The notes beneath the pieces were generated by a model, which was not told the DNA's origin, searched no databases, and was given only the letters and a program-made list of their open reading frames with translations. From positions 1-9,990 of the forward strand of contig CAUZEQ010000185.1 in assembly GCA_963578885.1 (NCBI GenBank): 9,990 bases of DNA. The letters run 5' to 3'. Shown here one piece after another: positions 1 to 7,404 of the stretch (position 1 is the first letter of the stretch; each line of letters starts with the position of its first letter). A program made the translations under genes and the position numbers. The stretch comes from UBA8437 sp963578885 (GTDB lineage: Bacteria > Planctomycetota > Planctomycetia > Planctomycetales > Planctomycetaceae).

Positions 1-1
1 C

Positions 2-1173
<1,172 letters not shown>

Positions 1174-1174
<1 letters not shown>

Positions 1175-1214
1175 GGACTGGCTCTGGTCACCGCAGGCGG
1201 CAGGTGCCTGTCCC
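1174..1214. repeat. REP-like imperfect inverted repeat
   Basis: Directly after the glnS stop codon lies a short element with complementary ends. The left arm GGGACTGGC (1174-1182) pairs with the right arm GCCTGTCCC (1206-1214) at 8 of 9 positions. The loop contains a small CCGC-AG-GCGG fold (1191-1200). The outer G of the left arm is the last base of the TAG stop. The GGGAC...GGC / GCCTGTCCC pattern resembles intergenic palindromes that I recall being dispersed in planctomycete and other genomes and linked to REP-associated Y1 transposases. That link is memory-based, and one copy in one window cannot show dispersal. Confidence 0.45.
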
Positions 1215-1220
1215 CGGCGC

Positions 1221-1251
1221 AAAAAAAGGGCACCGGCATGAAGCCGGTGCC
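1221..1251 (-). terminator. Intrinsic terminator for the minus-strand YTV-like gene
   Basis: A perfect 9-bp stem, GGCACCGGC (1229-1237) and GCCGGTGCC (1243-1251), closes a five-base loop. On the minus strand it is followed by seven T (A at 1221-1227), giving a standard Rho-independent terminator 112 bp past the YTV-like stop codon. Read on the plus strand, the stem is followed by a run of G, so it should not work well as an intrinsic terminator for glnS. A second, weaker stem, GGTGCC (1337-1342) with GGCACC (1351-1356), lies just past the YTV-like stop and lacks a T tract. Confidence 0.8.
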
Positions 1252-1267
1252 GCGGGGGGGGAAGTGC

Positions 1268-1283
1268 AACCCTCGCGAGGGTT
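1268..1283. repeat. Perfect 16-bp palindrome
   Basis: AACCCTCGCGAGGGTT reads the same on both strands. It lies in the glnS/YTV-like convergent region, 16 bp from the terminator stem. It could be a protein-binding palindrome or a member of an intergenic repeat family. On the plus strand it is followed by only three T in total, so it is at most a weak contribution to glnS termination. The rest of the intergenic stretch to 1363 shows nothing else I can interpret. Confidence 0.5.
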
Positions 1284-1363
1284 TCACGCCGGTCGGGTTG
1301 GTGGATTCACCTCCGGCGGCGCGTTCCATCGGCGTCGGTGCCTGCACAGCGGCACCAAAGCCC

Positions 1364-2296
1364 TTAGCGGATGACGACCAGCCGGGGTCCGGCAGCCGTA
1401 CGAGTTCGCCAGCCGTTCATCACGGCGGCGGTGGGAAGTGGCCGACCTGAGGCGGGCCGGTTCAGCGACGTGCGGTTGTCGCCTGAGGCCGAGCGGCTCG
1501 GGTTGGCCTCGCCCGCGTCGAAGCGACGGGGTGTGCGGGCCGAGCGGGTTGTGGTGGCCGAGACGGGGCCGGGCAGCAGTACCGTAGAAGTGACCGCGGT
1601 CGCGTAGGGTGAGTATGAGAAGACGGTACGGGTGCCGACCGGGATGCTCCGCATCACAGTCACCGGCTGCAGCATCGCCACCTGTTGAGTGACGTAGCGG
1701 ACCGAGTTGACGGCCACCTTGCGGGTCGAAGTGTAAGCGACCATGCGGGTGACGTTGTAGGAGACCTGGCGAGTGCCCGGGACGGCGACCGTCTGGGTGA
1801 CGGGGACCTGGTGAGTGATCATGCTGCCCATGTACTCTCGGCTGGCGATCACCGAGGGAGTGAAGGCTTGCCGGATCGCAAACGAGGTGCGGTTGATCAG
1901 CCCGAAGAGATCGGGGCGGTTGTCGTACTGGCAGGGCGTGATGCGAGGCACCTGGTGGAAGCGGGTGGCCCAGTGCCCGGTCGGCTGCTGGACGGTCTGG
2001 TAGTTGGTCACCGTCTGGTAATGGACCGTCGGCACCTGCACCGTCTTGACCTCAGTCACCGGCCGGTACTCGGTCACCTGCTGATCGACGTACTTGGTTT
2101 CGATCACCGGCCGCTGCACGGTCCCGGTGACCTGGCGGTACTCGGTGACCGGGATCGACTGGTAGTAGGTCTGAGTGACGGGTCGGATGGAGTAGCAGGC
2201 CCCGGCTCCGGGCAGGAACTGGGCATGAGCGTCACCGCCGAGGAGGGCCAACAGCGATGCGACGGCGCAGACAATGGGGCTCAAATTGACAGACAT
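1364..2296 (-). CDS. Secreted Tyr/Thr/Val-rich repeat protein (planctomycete YTV-like)
   Basis: A 310-residue exported protein of unknown function. The start at 2296 is preferred over an upstream ATG at 2422 for two reasons: it has a Shine-Dalgarno-like AGGA with about 8 nt spacing, and it begins a clean signal peptide (MSVNLSPIVCAVASLLALLG, then GDAHA before QF, likely cut after residue 25). The mature part, roughly residues 36-107, is made of degenerate repeats of the type VTEYRxVT / ETKYVDQQVTEYRPVTEVKT / YQTVTNYQTV. A second repeat block spans about 163-225 (THQVPVTQTV, TRQVSYNVTRMVAYT, TRKVAVNSVRYVTQQV). The non-repeat middle, about 108-160, has the only other cysteine (C122 besides C34). 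The tail after about 245 is Ser/Arg/Ala-rich and looks disordered. The pattern resembles the planctomycete YTV repeat family (Pfam YTV), a recognition from memory. It is the last gene before the terminator at 1221-1251, and a candidate promoter lies upstream. No enzymatic motif is visible; a cell-surface or periplasmic structural role is an inference. Confidence 0.8.
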   Translation of the reverse strand: MSVNLSPIVCAVASLLALLGGDAHAQFLPGAGACYSIRPVTQTYYQSIPVTEYRQVTGTVQRPVIETKYVDQQVTEYRPVTEVKTVQVPTVHYQTVTNYQTVQQPTGHWATRFHQVPRITPCQYDNRPDLFGLINRTSFAIRQAFTPSVIASREYMGSMITHQVPVTQTVAVPGTRQVSYNVTRMVAYTSTRKVAVNSVRYVTQQVAMLQPVTVMRSIPVGTRTVFSYSPYATAVTSTVLLPGPVSATTTRSARTPRRFDAGEANPSRSASGDNRTSLNRPASGRPLPTAAVMNGWRTRTAAGPRLVVIR

Positions 2297-2392
2297 GGGC
2301 ACAGTCCTACCACGCGATGAGGTTTTGACGGGAGAGTTCTGAGTGAGAACGTCGGGGCGAGAGTGGTTACCGGCGACGTCGAGTGAGGCGAG

Positions 2393-2422
2393 CTTGTAGT
2401 GGAATCCGGCCGAGCGGGTCAA
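2393..2422 (-). promoter_or_regulatory. Candidate sigma-70-type promoter for the YTV-like gene
   Basis: On the minus strand TTGACC (2422-2417) matches the -35 consensus at five of six bases. It is followed after 18 bp by TACAAG (2398-2393), which matches the -10 consensus at four of six. This would place the transcript start about 90 nt upstream of the YTV-like start codon. The 186-bp gap (2297-2482) is otherwise non-coding, longer than any other gap in the gene run, which fits a separate promoter. Consensus matches of this quality also occur by chance. Confidence 0.3.
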
Positions 2423-2446
2423 GCCCGTTCGCAGCGTGCCGTTGCC

Positions 2447-2464
2447 AGGATCGGCATCGATCCT
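2447..2464 (-). other. Hairpin just downstream of the zinc-ribbon gene
   Basis: A perfect 7-bp stem, AGGATCG (2447-2453) and CGATCCT (2458-2464), closes a four-base loop 18 nt past the zinc-ribbon stop codon. No T tract follows in the minus direction, so it is not a standard intrinsic terminator. It could stabilise the 3' end of the operon transcript or be incidental. Confidence 0.3.
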
Positions 2465-2482
2465 CGGCCCGGCCCGGCGAGG

Positions 2483-3301
2483 CTAGAGCAGCATTTGGAG
2501 CATGCGGGGGAGAAACATGCCGAGTGTGCCCAGGGCGATGCCGACCGTCGCTTTGCCCCGGCCCCTGAGTCCCTTCGACCCCGTTTCGCCGATCCCGACC
2601 AGCCCGGTGTAGACGGCCATCAACCCGGCCAACAGAGCCGGCAGGCTGGTCCAGATCACAGGCGGCACCAGTCCCAGGCCGGCCAACAGCGTGGCGATGA
2701 TCCCGGCCGCCAGGCTGATGCCGCACGATTTCGATGACGCCCGAACCGACTCGGCCGGCTCGTCCTCGTCCCAGTCGCCCTCCTCGTCCTCTTCGTCCTC
2801 TTCGGGGATGTCCGATTCGGTCGCCTCGTCCAGCTCCATCGGTTCCACTTCGGGCATCCCGGGCAACTCGGGCATCTCGGGCATCTCGGGCATCTCGGGC
2901 ATCTCGGGCATCTCGGGCATCTCGGGCGGCGGTGGCTCAGCCTCATCCACCGGCCCGGCGTCATCCCGCTGCATGACGCCCCAGAGACCCTTGGGCCGTT
3001 CGACTTCTTCAGCCGTCTCTGTGCCGGAGTCACTCGCCTCGTCACCGGTCTCTTGGTCGTCTGTCGGCCGTGCTGGATCGAGCGGGGCGGGCAGCTCGGA
3101 GTCGGTCTGTGTCGGCGGATCGCTGTGCCCCATCAGGTCCCAGAGGCTACGTCCCGGAGCCTGTTGGTCCTCGATCTCCACGACCGTTTCTCCGCAGACG
3201 GGGCATTCTTGAAGCGGATCGGGGACGTGGTGACCCTGTGGGCAGTTGCGTTGCAGATCAGGCAGATCAGGCAGATCAGGCAGATCAGGCAGATCGGTCA
3301 T
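2483..3301 (-). CDS. Zinc-ribbon, acidic-repeat, membrane-anchored protein of unknown function
   Basis: A 272-residue modular protein. Directly after Met-Thr come five DLP/DLQ units (residues 3-17). A zinc-ribbon-like cluster follows: C20-P-Q-G-H24 ... C33-P-V-C36-G. An acidic, Pro/Thr-rich linker (about 38-190) holds six EMP tripeptides plus degenerate ELP and GMP units (127-149), and then a run of almost only Glu and Asp (about 166-183). Two similar short motifs, SLWDLM (52-57) and GLWGVM (105-110), sit on either side of the first linker. The C-terminal region (about 192-272) has three hydrophobic segments. The phrase GLRGRGKATVGIALGTLGM resembles the DUF4190-type membrane domain. The start overlaps the stop of the shorter CNNM gene by 4 bp (ATGA), so translation is probably coupled; upstream there is no strong Shine-Dalgarno. 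The likely topology is a cytoplasmic metal-binding and acidic region tethered to the inner membrane. I do not recognise a named function; the pairing with CNNM genes hints at a metal or protein-recruitment role. Confidence 0.82.
   Translation of the reverse strand: MTDLPDLPDLPDLPDLQRNCPQGHHVPDPLQECPVCGETVVEIEDQQAPGRSLWDLMGHSDPPTQTDSELPAPLDPARPTDDQETGDEASDSGTETAEEVERPKGLWGVMQRDDAGPVDEAEPPPPEMPEMPEMPEMPEMPEMPELPGMPEVEPMELDEATESDIPEEDEEDEEGDWDEDEPAESVRASSKSCGISLAAGIIATLLAGLGLVPPVIWTSLPALLAGLMAVYTGLVGIGETGSKGLRGRGKATVGIALGTLGMFLPRMLQMLL
2852..2923 (-). repeat. 9-bp in-frame tandem repeat encoding Glu-Met-Pro
   Basis: Six perfect copies of GGGCATCTC (plus-strand reading) occupy 2870-2923, preceded by two degenerate units, GGGCAACTC (2861-2869) and GGGCATCCC (2852-2860). 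On the minus strand they encode EMP six times, then ELP and GMP. Perfect identity at third codon positions points to recent slippage or expansion rather than old selection on the peptide alone. Confidence 0.95.
3253..3297 (-). repeat. 9-bp in-frame tandem repeat encoding Asp-Leu-Pro at the N terminus
   Basis: Five units of GCAGATCAG (plus-strand reading) fill 3253-3297; the last differs by one base (GCAGATCGG). They begin directly after codon 2 of the zinc-ribbon gene and encode DLP repeats ending DLQ. Copy-number change would keep the frame. Confidence 0.95.
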
Positions 3302-4275
3302 GCCGGTGCCTGCCGTCGGAAGAGTTGTTCGGCAAGTCGTCTTCGGCTGACGAGTCCCAGTGTGAGGTCGTCCTGGACGACGGCACCCAGGGGTGCGGCG
3401 AGTTCGTTGAGTGTCATCAGTGCATCGAGTCGGCTGGTACCGGGTTCGATGCGTGGCAGGGGGATCAGCAGTTCCTGCATGTCCTGATCACCGACAGCCA
3501 GGTCGAGGACTCGAACGCACGCGAACCACGCTCCCGGTTCGCCGTCGGGGTGCACGGCCACCTCGGTCAGCCCATAGTGTCGAGCGTGATCGAGCAGTTG
3601 TTCTCGGGAGGCGGACTGGGGCAGGCCGGGGATTCGGTGGCGGGGCACGAAGCTGGATTCGACCGGTGCCCGGCCGGAATTGAGCAGTCCACCGACGAGT
3701 CGGTTCTGGACGTCGGCCAGCAGTCCCTGCTCGTGTCCTTCCTCGAGCACCTGCTCGAGTCTCTTGCGGCCCAAGACCAGCGGCGTGGCGTGCTGATCGG
3801 TGGTTCCGAATCGGCCGAGCCAACTGGTGAGCAGGATCAGGGGGGCGCTCAGCGGTGCGAAGAGGCAGAAGAAGGCTCCGAACAGAGGCGCGTTGCGGAG
3901 CAAACGTTTCTGGGGGGAACGGAAATAGAGGTTTTTCGGCATCAGTTCACCGAAGATGAACACGACCGGTGCGATGGCCAGGGTGCCTCCGATTTCCCAG
4001 AGGACTCCCGGTGCGGTGACGATGGCGACCACGGCCATTGCGACTCCCTGAGCGGCGAGGAAGTTCGCGACGTTGTTGCCGACCAGCGTGGTGGCGACGA
4101 AGGCCGCGGGGTGTCGAGCGAACCACAGCACTCGCTGGGCCGATCGGTCGCCCGCGTGGGCATCGATGCTCAGACGCACGAAGCTGATCCGGTAGAACCC
4201 GGTCTCGGCCCCGCTGAAGAAGGCCGAGAGCCACAGTCCCAGTGCGAAGACCGCCAGCGCGGCAGCAACTGTCAT
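3298..4275 (-). CDS. CNNM/CorC-family membrane protein, short paralogue without the CorC domain
   Basis: A 325-residue inner-membrane protein of the CNNM (DUF21) family. Members are often mislabelled hemolysins; characterised relatives are Mg2+ transporters or Mg2+-linked. The DUF21 region spans about 1-155: the first membrane segment carries the family motif as FFSGAETGFY (19-28), then GNNVANF (66-72), and the conserved Pro-Lys after GE as GELMPKNL (109-116). A soluble part with two weak CBS-like repeats (about 205-260 and 268-320) follows. The C-terminal CorC_HlyC domain found in the neighbouring paralogue is absent, and the protein ends shortly after CBS2 (RRRLAEQLFRRQAPA). The start overlaps the upstream CNNM stop by 1 bp (TGATG). 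A GGGAG-type ribosome site sits about 10 nt upstream, inside the preceding gene. The stop overlaps the zinc-ribbon start. It is either a degenerate or a specialised subunit, perhaps a heterodimer partner of the longer neighbour (inference). Confidence 0.9.
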   Translation of the reverse strand: MTVAAALAVFALGLWLSAFFSGAETGFYRISFVRLSIDAHAGDRSAQRVLWFARHPAAFVATTLVGNNVANFLAAQGVAMAVVAIVTAPGVLWEIGGTLAIAPVVFIFGELMPKNLYFRSPQKRLLRNAPLFGAFFCLFAPLSAPLILLTSWLGRFGTTDQHATPLVLGRKRLEQVLEEGHEQGLLADVQNRLVGGLLNSGRAPVESSFVPRHRIPGLPQSASREQLLDHARHYGLTEVAVHPDGEPGAWFACVRVLDLAVGDQDMQELLIPLPRIEPGTSRLDALMTLNELAAPLGAVVQDDLTLGLVSRRRLAEQLFRRQAPA

Positions 4276-5642
4276 CAGTCGGAATCTCCCGCGGCTTGAT
4301 CGGGGTGGTCGTCGGGGTGGTCGTCGGGGTGGTCGTCAGGGAGGTCGTCGGGAAGGTCGTCGGGAAGGTCATCAAGCGGATCGTCCTCGTGGGCGATGAG
4401 CACCTTGACCGGTCCGCGTCCGGAGGCTTCGATCACCCGGATGCGGTGTCCCTGCCAATGGCACTCGTCACCCACCACCGGCACCCTCTCGAGCTGTTCC
4501 TGCAGCAGCCCGCTGACGGTGATCTGGTCTTCGGGATCGGGTTCGAAGTCGAGTTCGAGTCGTCTCGAGAGGTACCTCAGCGTGGTCAGAGCCTCGACTT
4601 CGAACCGGCCCTCCCCGATCTCTTCGACCGGTTCGCGCCGCAGCAGTCGGCGGGCTCGACTGGGCTCCGGCGAGAGGATGGTATCGAGGATGTCGTCGTG
4701 CGTGATGATGCCGACGGCTTCTCCGTACTCGTTGACCACGCAGGCGGCGCCCGAGAAGGTGTCGCGCATCCGCTGGAGCACCGGCGCCAGCCGGGCACAC
4801 CACGGCACCGGGATCACCTCCTCGGCGAGTCGTTCGAGGTGCCTGGTGGGGAGCGAGACACGGTGATCCAGCGGGATGATCGATTCGACGATCTCCCGGT
4901 CGCCTCCCACGACCACGAACCCGGTCTCGAGGGCACGAGAGTCGAGGTCGTCGAGGTGGATTGGCAGCGGCAGCGTGACCCAGGTGCCTCGCGGCCGCAT
5001 CACTTCCTCGACCGAGATTTCTCCGAGATCGAGGATATTGTGTAGCACCTGGCGTTCCTGGGTGACCACCTCGGCGGTCGCGGCCGAGTTGTCGACGGCC
5101 TGTTCGAGGTCGTCGGCTTCGAGAGCGGGTTCGACGGTCACGTGCGGCCAGAAGACCCTGTGCAGGAACTCGGTCGTGGCCAGGAACACGGGCGCGATCG
5201 GATCGAAGATTCTCACGCTGATCGCCAGCGGCCAGGCCAGCCAGGTGGCCAGCCGTCTTCGGAACACGACCGCCAGGCTCTTGGGGAGGACTTCTCCGAA
5301 GAGGATGATCCCCAGCAGGCTCAGCAACGGGATCACGGTCGCGGCCCCCCCGGGGAAGTCCTGGGGGTTCCGGGAACTGACCTCGCGGGCGAGCGCAATG
5401 CTGAGGGCGAAGTAGGTCAGGTTGATCAGCAGGTTCCAGAACAGGACCGCGGTCAGCAGCCGGTCGGGGTTGGCCAGCAACCCGGCCACCAGCCTCTGTC
5501 GACGCGGTCCCACGCGGAAGGCGCGCAGGTCGTCTCGCGAGAGATAGAACAGGGCGGTCTCGCTGGACGAGAAGAACCCGCTGGCCAGGACGAGTCCCAC
5601 CATCGCCAGGATCGCGGGGAACCAGCTTTCCGCTCCAGGCAC
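4275..5642 (-). CDS. CNNM/CorC-family protein with DUF21, CBS pair, CorC domain and Asp/His/Pro repeat tail
   Basis: A 455-residue inner-membrane protein with the full CNNM architecture, probably involved in Mg2+ or other divalent-cation transport. The DUF21 domain spans about 8-165, with FFSSSETALF (23-32), FWNLLINLTYF (68-78) and GEVLPKSL (116-123). A linker leads to the classic VMRPR entry into CBS1 (215-219). CBS2 follows (about 275-325) with VNEYGEAVGIITHDDILD, the usual D-E-Y-G signature here as N-E-Y-G. The CorC_HlyC domain spans about 343-418 (FEVEALTTLRYLSRRL, ITVSGLLQEQLERVP). An unusual tail (419-455) then consists of DDLP units changing to DDHP units. The chosen GTG start at 5642 gives a full-length first membrane segment; the only ribosome-site candidate is a weak GGGACGGA. 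It lies 55 bp after the ABC permease stop and overlaps the shorter paralogue by 1 bp. The exact cation and direction are not determinable from sequence. Confidence 0.92.
   Translation of the reverse strand: MPGAESWFPAILAMVGLVLASGFFSSSETALFYLSRDDLRAFRVGPRRQRLVAGLLANPDRLLTAVLFWNLLINLTYFALSIALAREVSSRNPQDFPGGAATVIPLLSLLGIILFGEVLPKSLAVVFRRRLATWLAWPLAISVRIFDPIAPVFLATTEFLHRVFWPHVTVEPALEADDLEQAVDNSAATAEVVTQERQVLHNILDLGEISVEEVMRPRGTWVTLPLPIHLDDLDSRALETGFVVVGGDREIVESIIPLDHRVSLPTRHLERLAEEVIPVPWCARLAPVLQRMRDTFSGAACVVNEYGEAVGIITHDDILDTILSPEPSRARRLLRREPVEEIGEGRFEVEALTTLRYLSRRLELDFEPDPEDQITVSGLLQEQLERVPVVGDECHWQGHRIRVIEASGRGPVKVLIAHEDDPLDDLPDDLPDDLPDDHPDDHPDDHPDQAAGDSD
4299..4385 (-). repeat. 12-bp in-frame tandem repeat encoding DDLP/DDHP
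   Basis: Units of about 12 bp (GTCGTCGGG plus GTG or AAG, read on the plus strand) encode the C-terminal tail of the longer CNNM protein. In protein order this is DDPL, three DDLP-type units, then three DDHP units ending PDQ. The Leu-to-His change (codon CTT or CTC to CAC) is shared by three neighbouring units, which suggests that one changed unit was amplified. Confidence 0.9.
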
Positions 5643-5697
5643 CGCTATCCGTCCCGTCTCAACAGGTACTCAACCATTCAATCTCATTCAGCCCCAT

Positions 5698-7401
5698 TCA
5701 ACCGCGGTCTCCCGTCGTCCGCCCCAGTGCCACGTCGAAGGCACTGACGGCCGGGACCAGCATCGCCAGCGACGTGAACCCGTAGACCGCCACGATTGCC
5801 AGGCAGACGCTCAGGGTCCCCTCGCGGAGGAATTCGGTGATGCTGTAGAAGGTCATGAACGGCAGCCAGCTGGCCGCCAGGGTCAGTGCGGGCGAGGGGT
5901 TCTTGTGGGTCAGGCTGGCCCACAGGCAGATGCTGCCCAGGCCGATGAAGACGACGAAGCTGAGCAGTTGCGAGGCGAGGGACCCGCTGGCTTCGACCAG
6001 CAGCATCAGGAAGATGAAGATACCGATGAACAGGAAGAACAGGGTTCCCAGGCTGTTACCGATGGCTGCTCGCGAGCCTTCAAAGGTCAGGCTGGAGTGC
6101 AGCCCGAGCATCGCGGCGAAGGCGACCAAGGTCGAGAACCCCAGCACCAGGAAGGCGAAGGTTTCCCAGAGCATGTCGCCGGCGGCCGCCTGCCAGGCGG
6201 CCAGTGCCAGCGGGACAACGATCAGTTCCTTGGTGTTGTAGGCGATCCCACCCAGTTTTCCGTAGATGAACTCACCGGCGGAGATGTCGGTGGCGAGCAG
6301 CAAATCGAGTGTCTTGCCGTCGCGTTCGCTGGTCAGCGACGTGACCGCCTGGGCGTTGATCAGCAGCAGGCTCAACAGCGACAACCCGACCACTCCGAGG
6401 CTGCCCGGGGGGATCCGGTTCATCAGCAGGCTGCGGCCGTCGTCGTTGGCGAGTACGAAGGCGACCGCCGCGGCCAGCAGCAGGTAGGCCAACTTGATCA
6501 ACTGCACCTTGCGTCCGTAGGCCCGAGTGCGGATCTCGCGCCAGATCACCGGATTCGACCAGATCCTGCGGTGCCTGACCCGCGTCTCGCCCGAGCTCGC
6601 ATCGATTTCCTGTTCGGGCTGCACGTAGGTGGTTCGAGACGGGTTCCAGGCCCTGAGTCTCCAGACGGTGATGCCGATCAGGGCCAGGCCGAGTCCGGTG
6701 AGTGCGACGATCGAGCGGAATGCGACGGGGTCGCGGTCCCGCGCGAAGGGGTCGAGCACCGTCAGCAGGGTGCGAAACGGGTTGAGTGCCGTGAGCCAGT
6801 CGAGTTCCCCGAGCAGTGCCACCGAGGCTTCGACGACGCCGAGGAAGCCGACGATTCCCAGCACTCCGATGGCCAGCGTCTGAAACGTCTTTTCGCGCCA
6901 GAACGCGACCAGCGCCCCCCAGCTTCCGGACGCCACCGCCACCGCGACGCACAGTGAGAGCACCCACACGATCTGCTCCCAACTGACTCCACCCAACAGC
7001 TGCACCAGGAAGAAGACCGGGGTCGAGACTCCGATCAGCACCATCACGATCAGCAGGCTGGCTGTGAGCTTGCCGAGCACGAGTTCTCTGGCGGAGAGGT
7101 CGGTCATCAGCAGCAACAGCAGCGTGCGGCGGTCTTTTTCCTGGGCGATGCTGCCGGCGCAGAAGATCATGGCAAAGAACAGCACCAGCGGCAGCTGGAC
7201 CAGCGAGAAGATCGCGAACAGCAGGCTGCCGAAGCGTGCGGTGTCTCCGATGCTGCGGACCTGTTGCCATCCGAAGACCGCCTGGTCGGCGGTGTACATC
7301 AGCACGAACAGCGCGGCGACGTAGCCGGCTCGGACCAGGAAGTGCCGCAGCTGGCGGGGTGCGGTGGTCGCTTCGCGAGTGAAGATCGGTCCGGCCAGCA
7401 C
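5698..7401 (-). CDS. Fused double ABC-2-type transporter permease
   Basis: A 567-residue polytopic inner-membrane protein with two homologous permease halves. Each half starts with a similar amphipathic lead (GPIFTRE at 4-10, NPVIWRE at 283-289). Each then has a hydrophobic stretch and a copy of the ABC-2 motif: SIAQEKDRRTLLLLLMTDLS with downstream ELVLGK (84-111), and SLTSERDGKTLDLLLATDIS with downstream EFIYGK (355-382). About six hydrophobic segments per half can be counted. A polar, charged linker (about 250-282) joins the halves. Such permeases need a separate ATP-binding subunit, and none is in the window. Substrate is unknown; GldF- and Nos-type ABC-2 exporters are the nearest broad group. 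It begins with GTG three bases after the moaC stop, with GGAG about 9 nt upstream inside moaC, indicating translational coupling. The 55-bp gap to the next gene has only short CATTCA-type sub-repeats. Confidence 0.88.
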   Translation of the reverse strand: MLAGPIFTREATTAPRQLRHFLVRAGYVAALFVLMYTADQAVFGWQQVRSIGDTARFGSLLFAIFSLVQLPLVLFFAMIFCAGSIAQEKDRRTLLLLLMTDLSARELVLGKLTASLLIVMVLIGVSTPVFFLVQLLGGVSWEQIVWVLSLCVAVAVASGSWGALVAFWREKTFQTLAIGVLGIVGFLGVVEASVALLGELDWLTALNPFRTLLTVLDPFARDRDPVAFRSIVALTGLGLALIGITVWRLRAWNPSRTTYVQPEQEIDASSGETRVRHRRIWSNPVIWREIRTRAYGRKVQLIKLAYLLLAAAVAFVLANDDGRSLLMNRIPPGSLGVVGLSLLSLLLINAQAVTSLTSERDGKTLDLLLATDISAGEFIYGKLGGIAYNTKELIVVPLALAAWQAAAGDMLWETFAFLVLGFSTLVAFAAMLGLHSSLTFEGSRAAIGNSLGTLFFLFIGIFIFLMLLVEASGSLASQLLSFVVFIGLGSICLWASLTHKNPSPALTLAASWLPFMTFYSITEFLREGTLSVCLAIVAVYGFTSLAMLVPAVSAFDVALGRTTGDRG

Positions 7402-7404
7402 GCT

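Noticed and set aside
1685..2320. Plus-strand open frame (211 codons) opposite the YTV-like gene
   Set aside because: Asp/Gly/His/Arg-rich shadow of the repeat-coding strand; no ribosome site or recognisable domain.
2297..2422. N-terminal extension of the YTV-like protein to an ATG at 2422
   Set aside because: It would bury the signal peptide 42 residues inside, it lacks a ribosome site, and it overlaps the promoter-like elements. The ATG at 2296 has an AGGA at good spacing.
2852..3297. Short-period repeats read as a CRISPR array
   Set aside because: Units are 9 bp, contiguous and in frame, with no spacers and no cas genes.
3070..4299. Long plus-strand open frame (409 codons) opposite the CNNM gene
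   Set aside because: It is antisense to a clear DUF21 protein, its product is rich in Gly, Gln, Glu and Arg without domain signals, and antisense frames stay open in GC-rich genes.
3298..5642. Hemolysin function for the CNNM genes
   Set aside because: The hemolysin label for this family is an old misannotation; the DUF21-CBS-CorC architecture points to divalent-cation transport or related function.
5905..6957. Long plus-strand open frame (350 codons) opposite the ABC permease
   Set aside because: The product is highly polar Gln/Glu/Gly/Asp-rich sequence mirroring membrane-segment codons of the permease; no start signal or motif.
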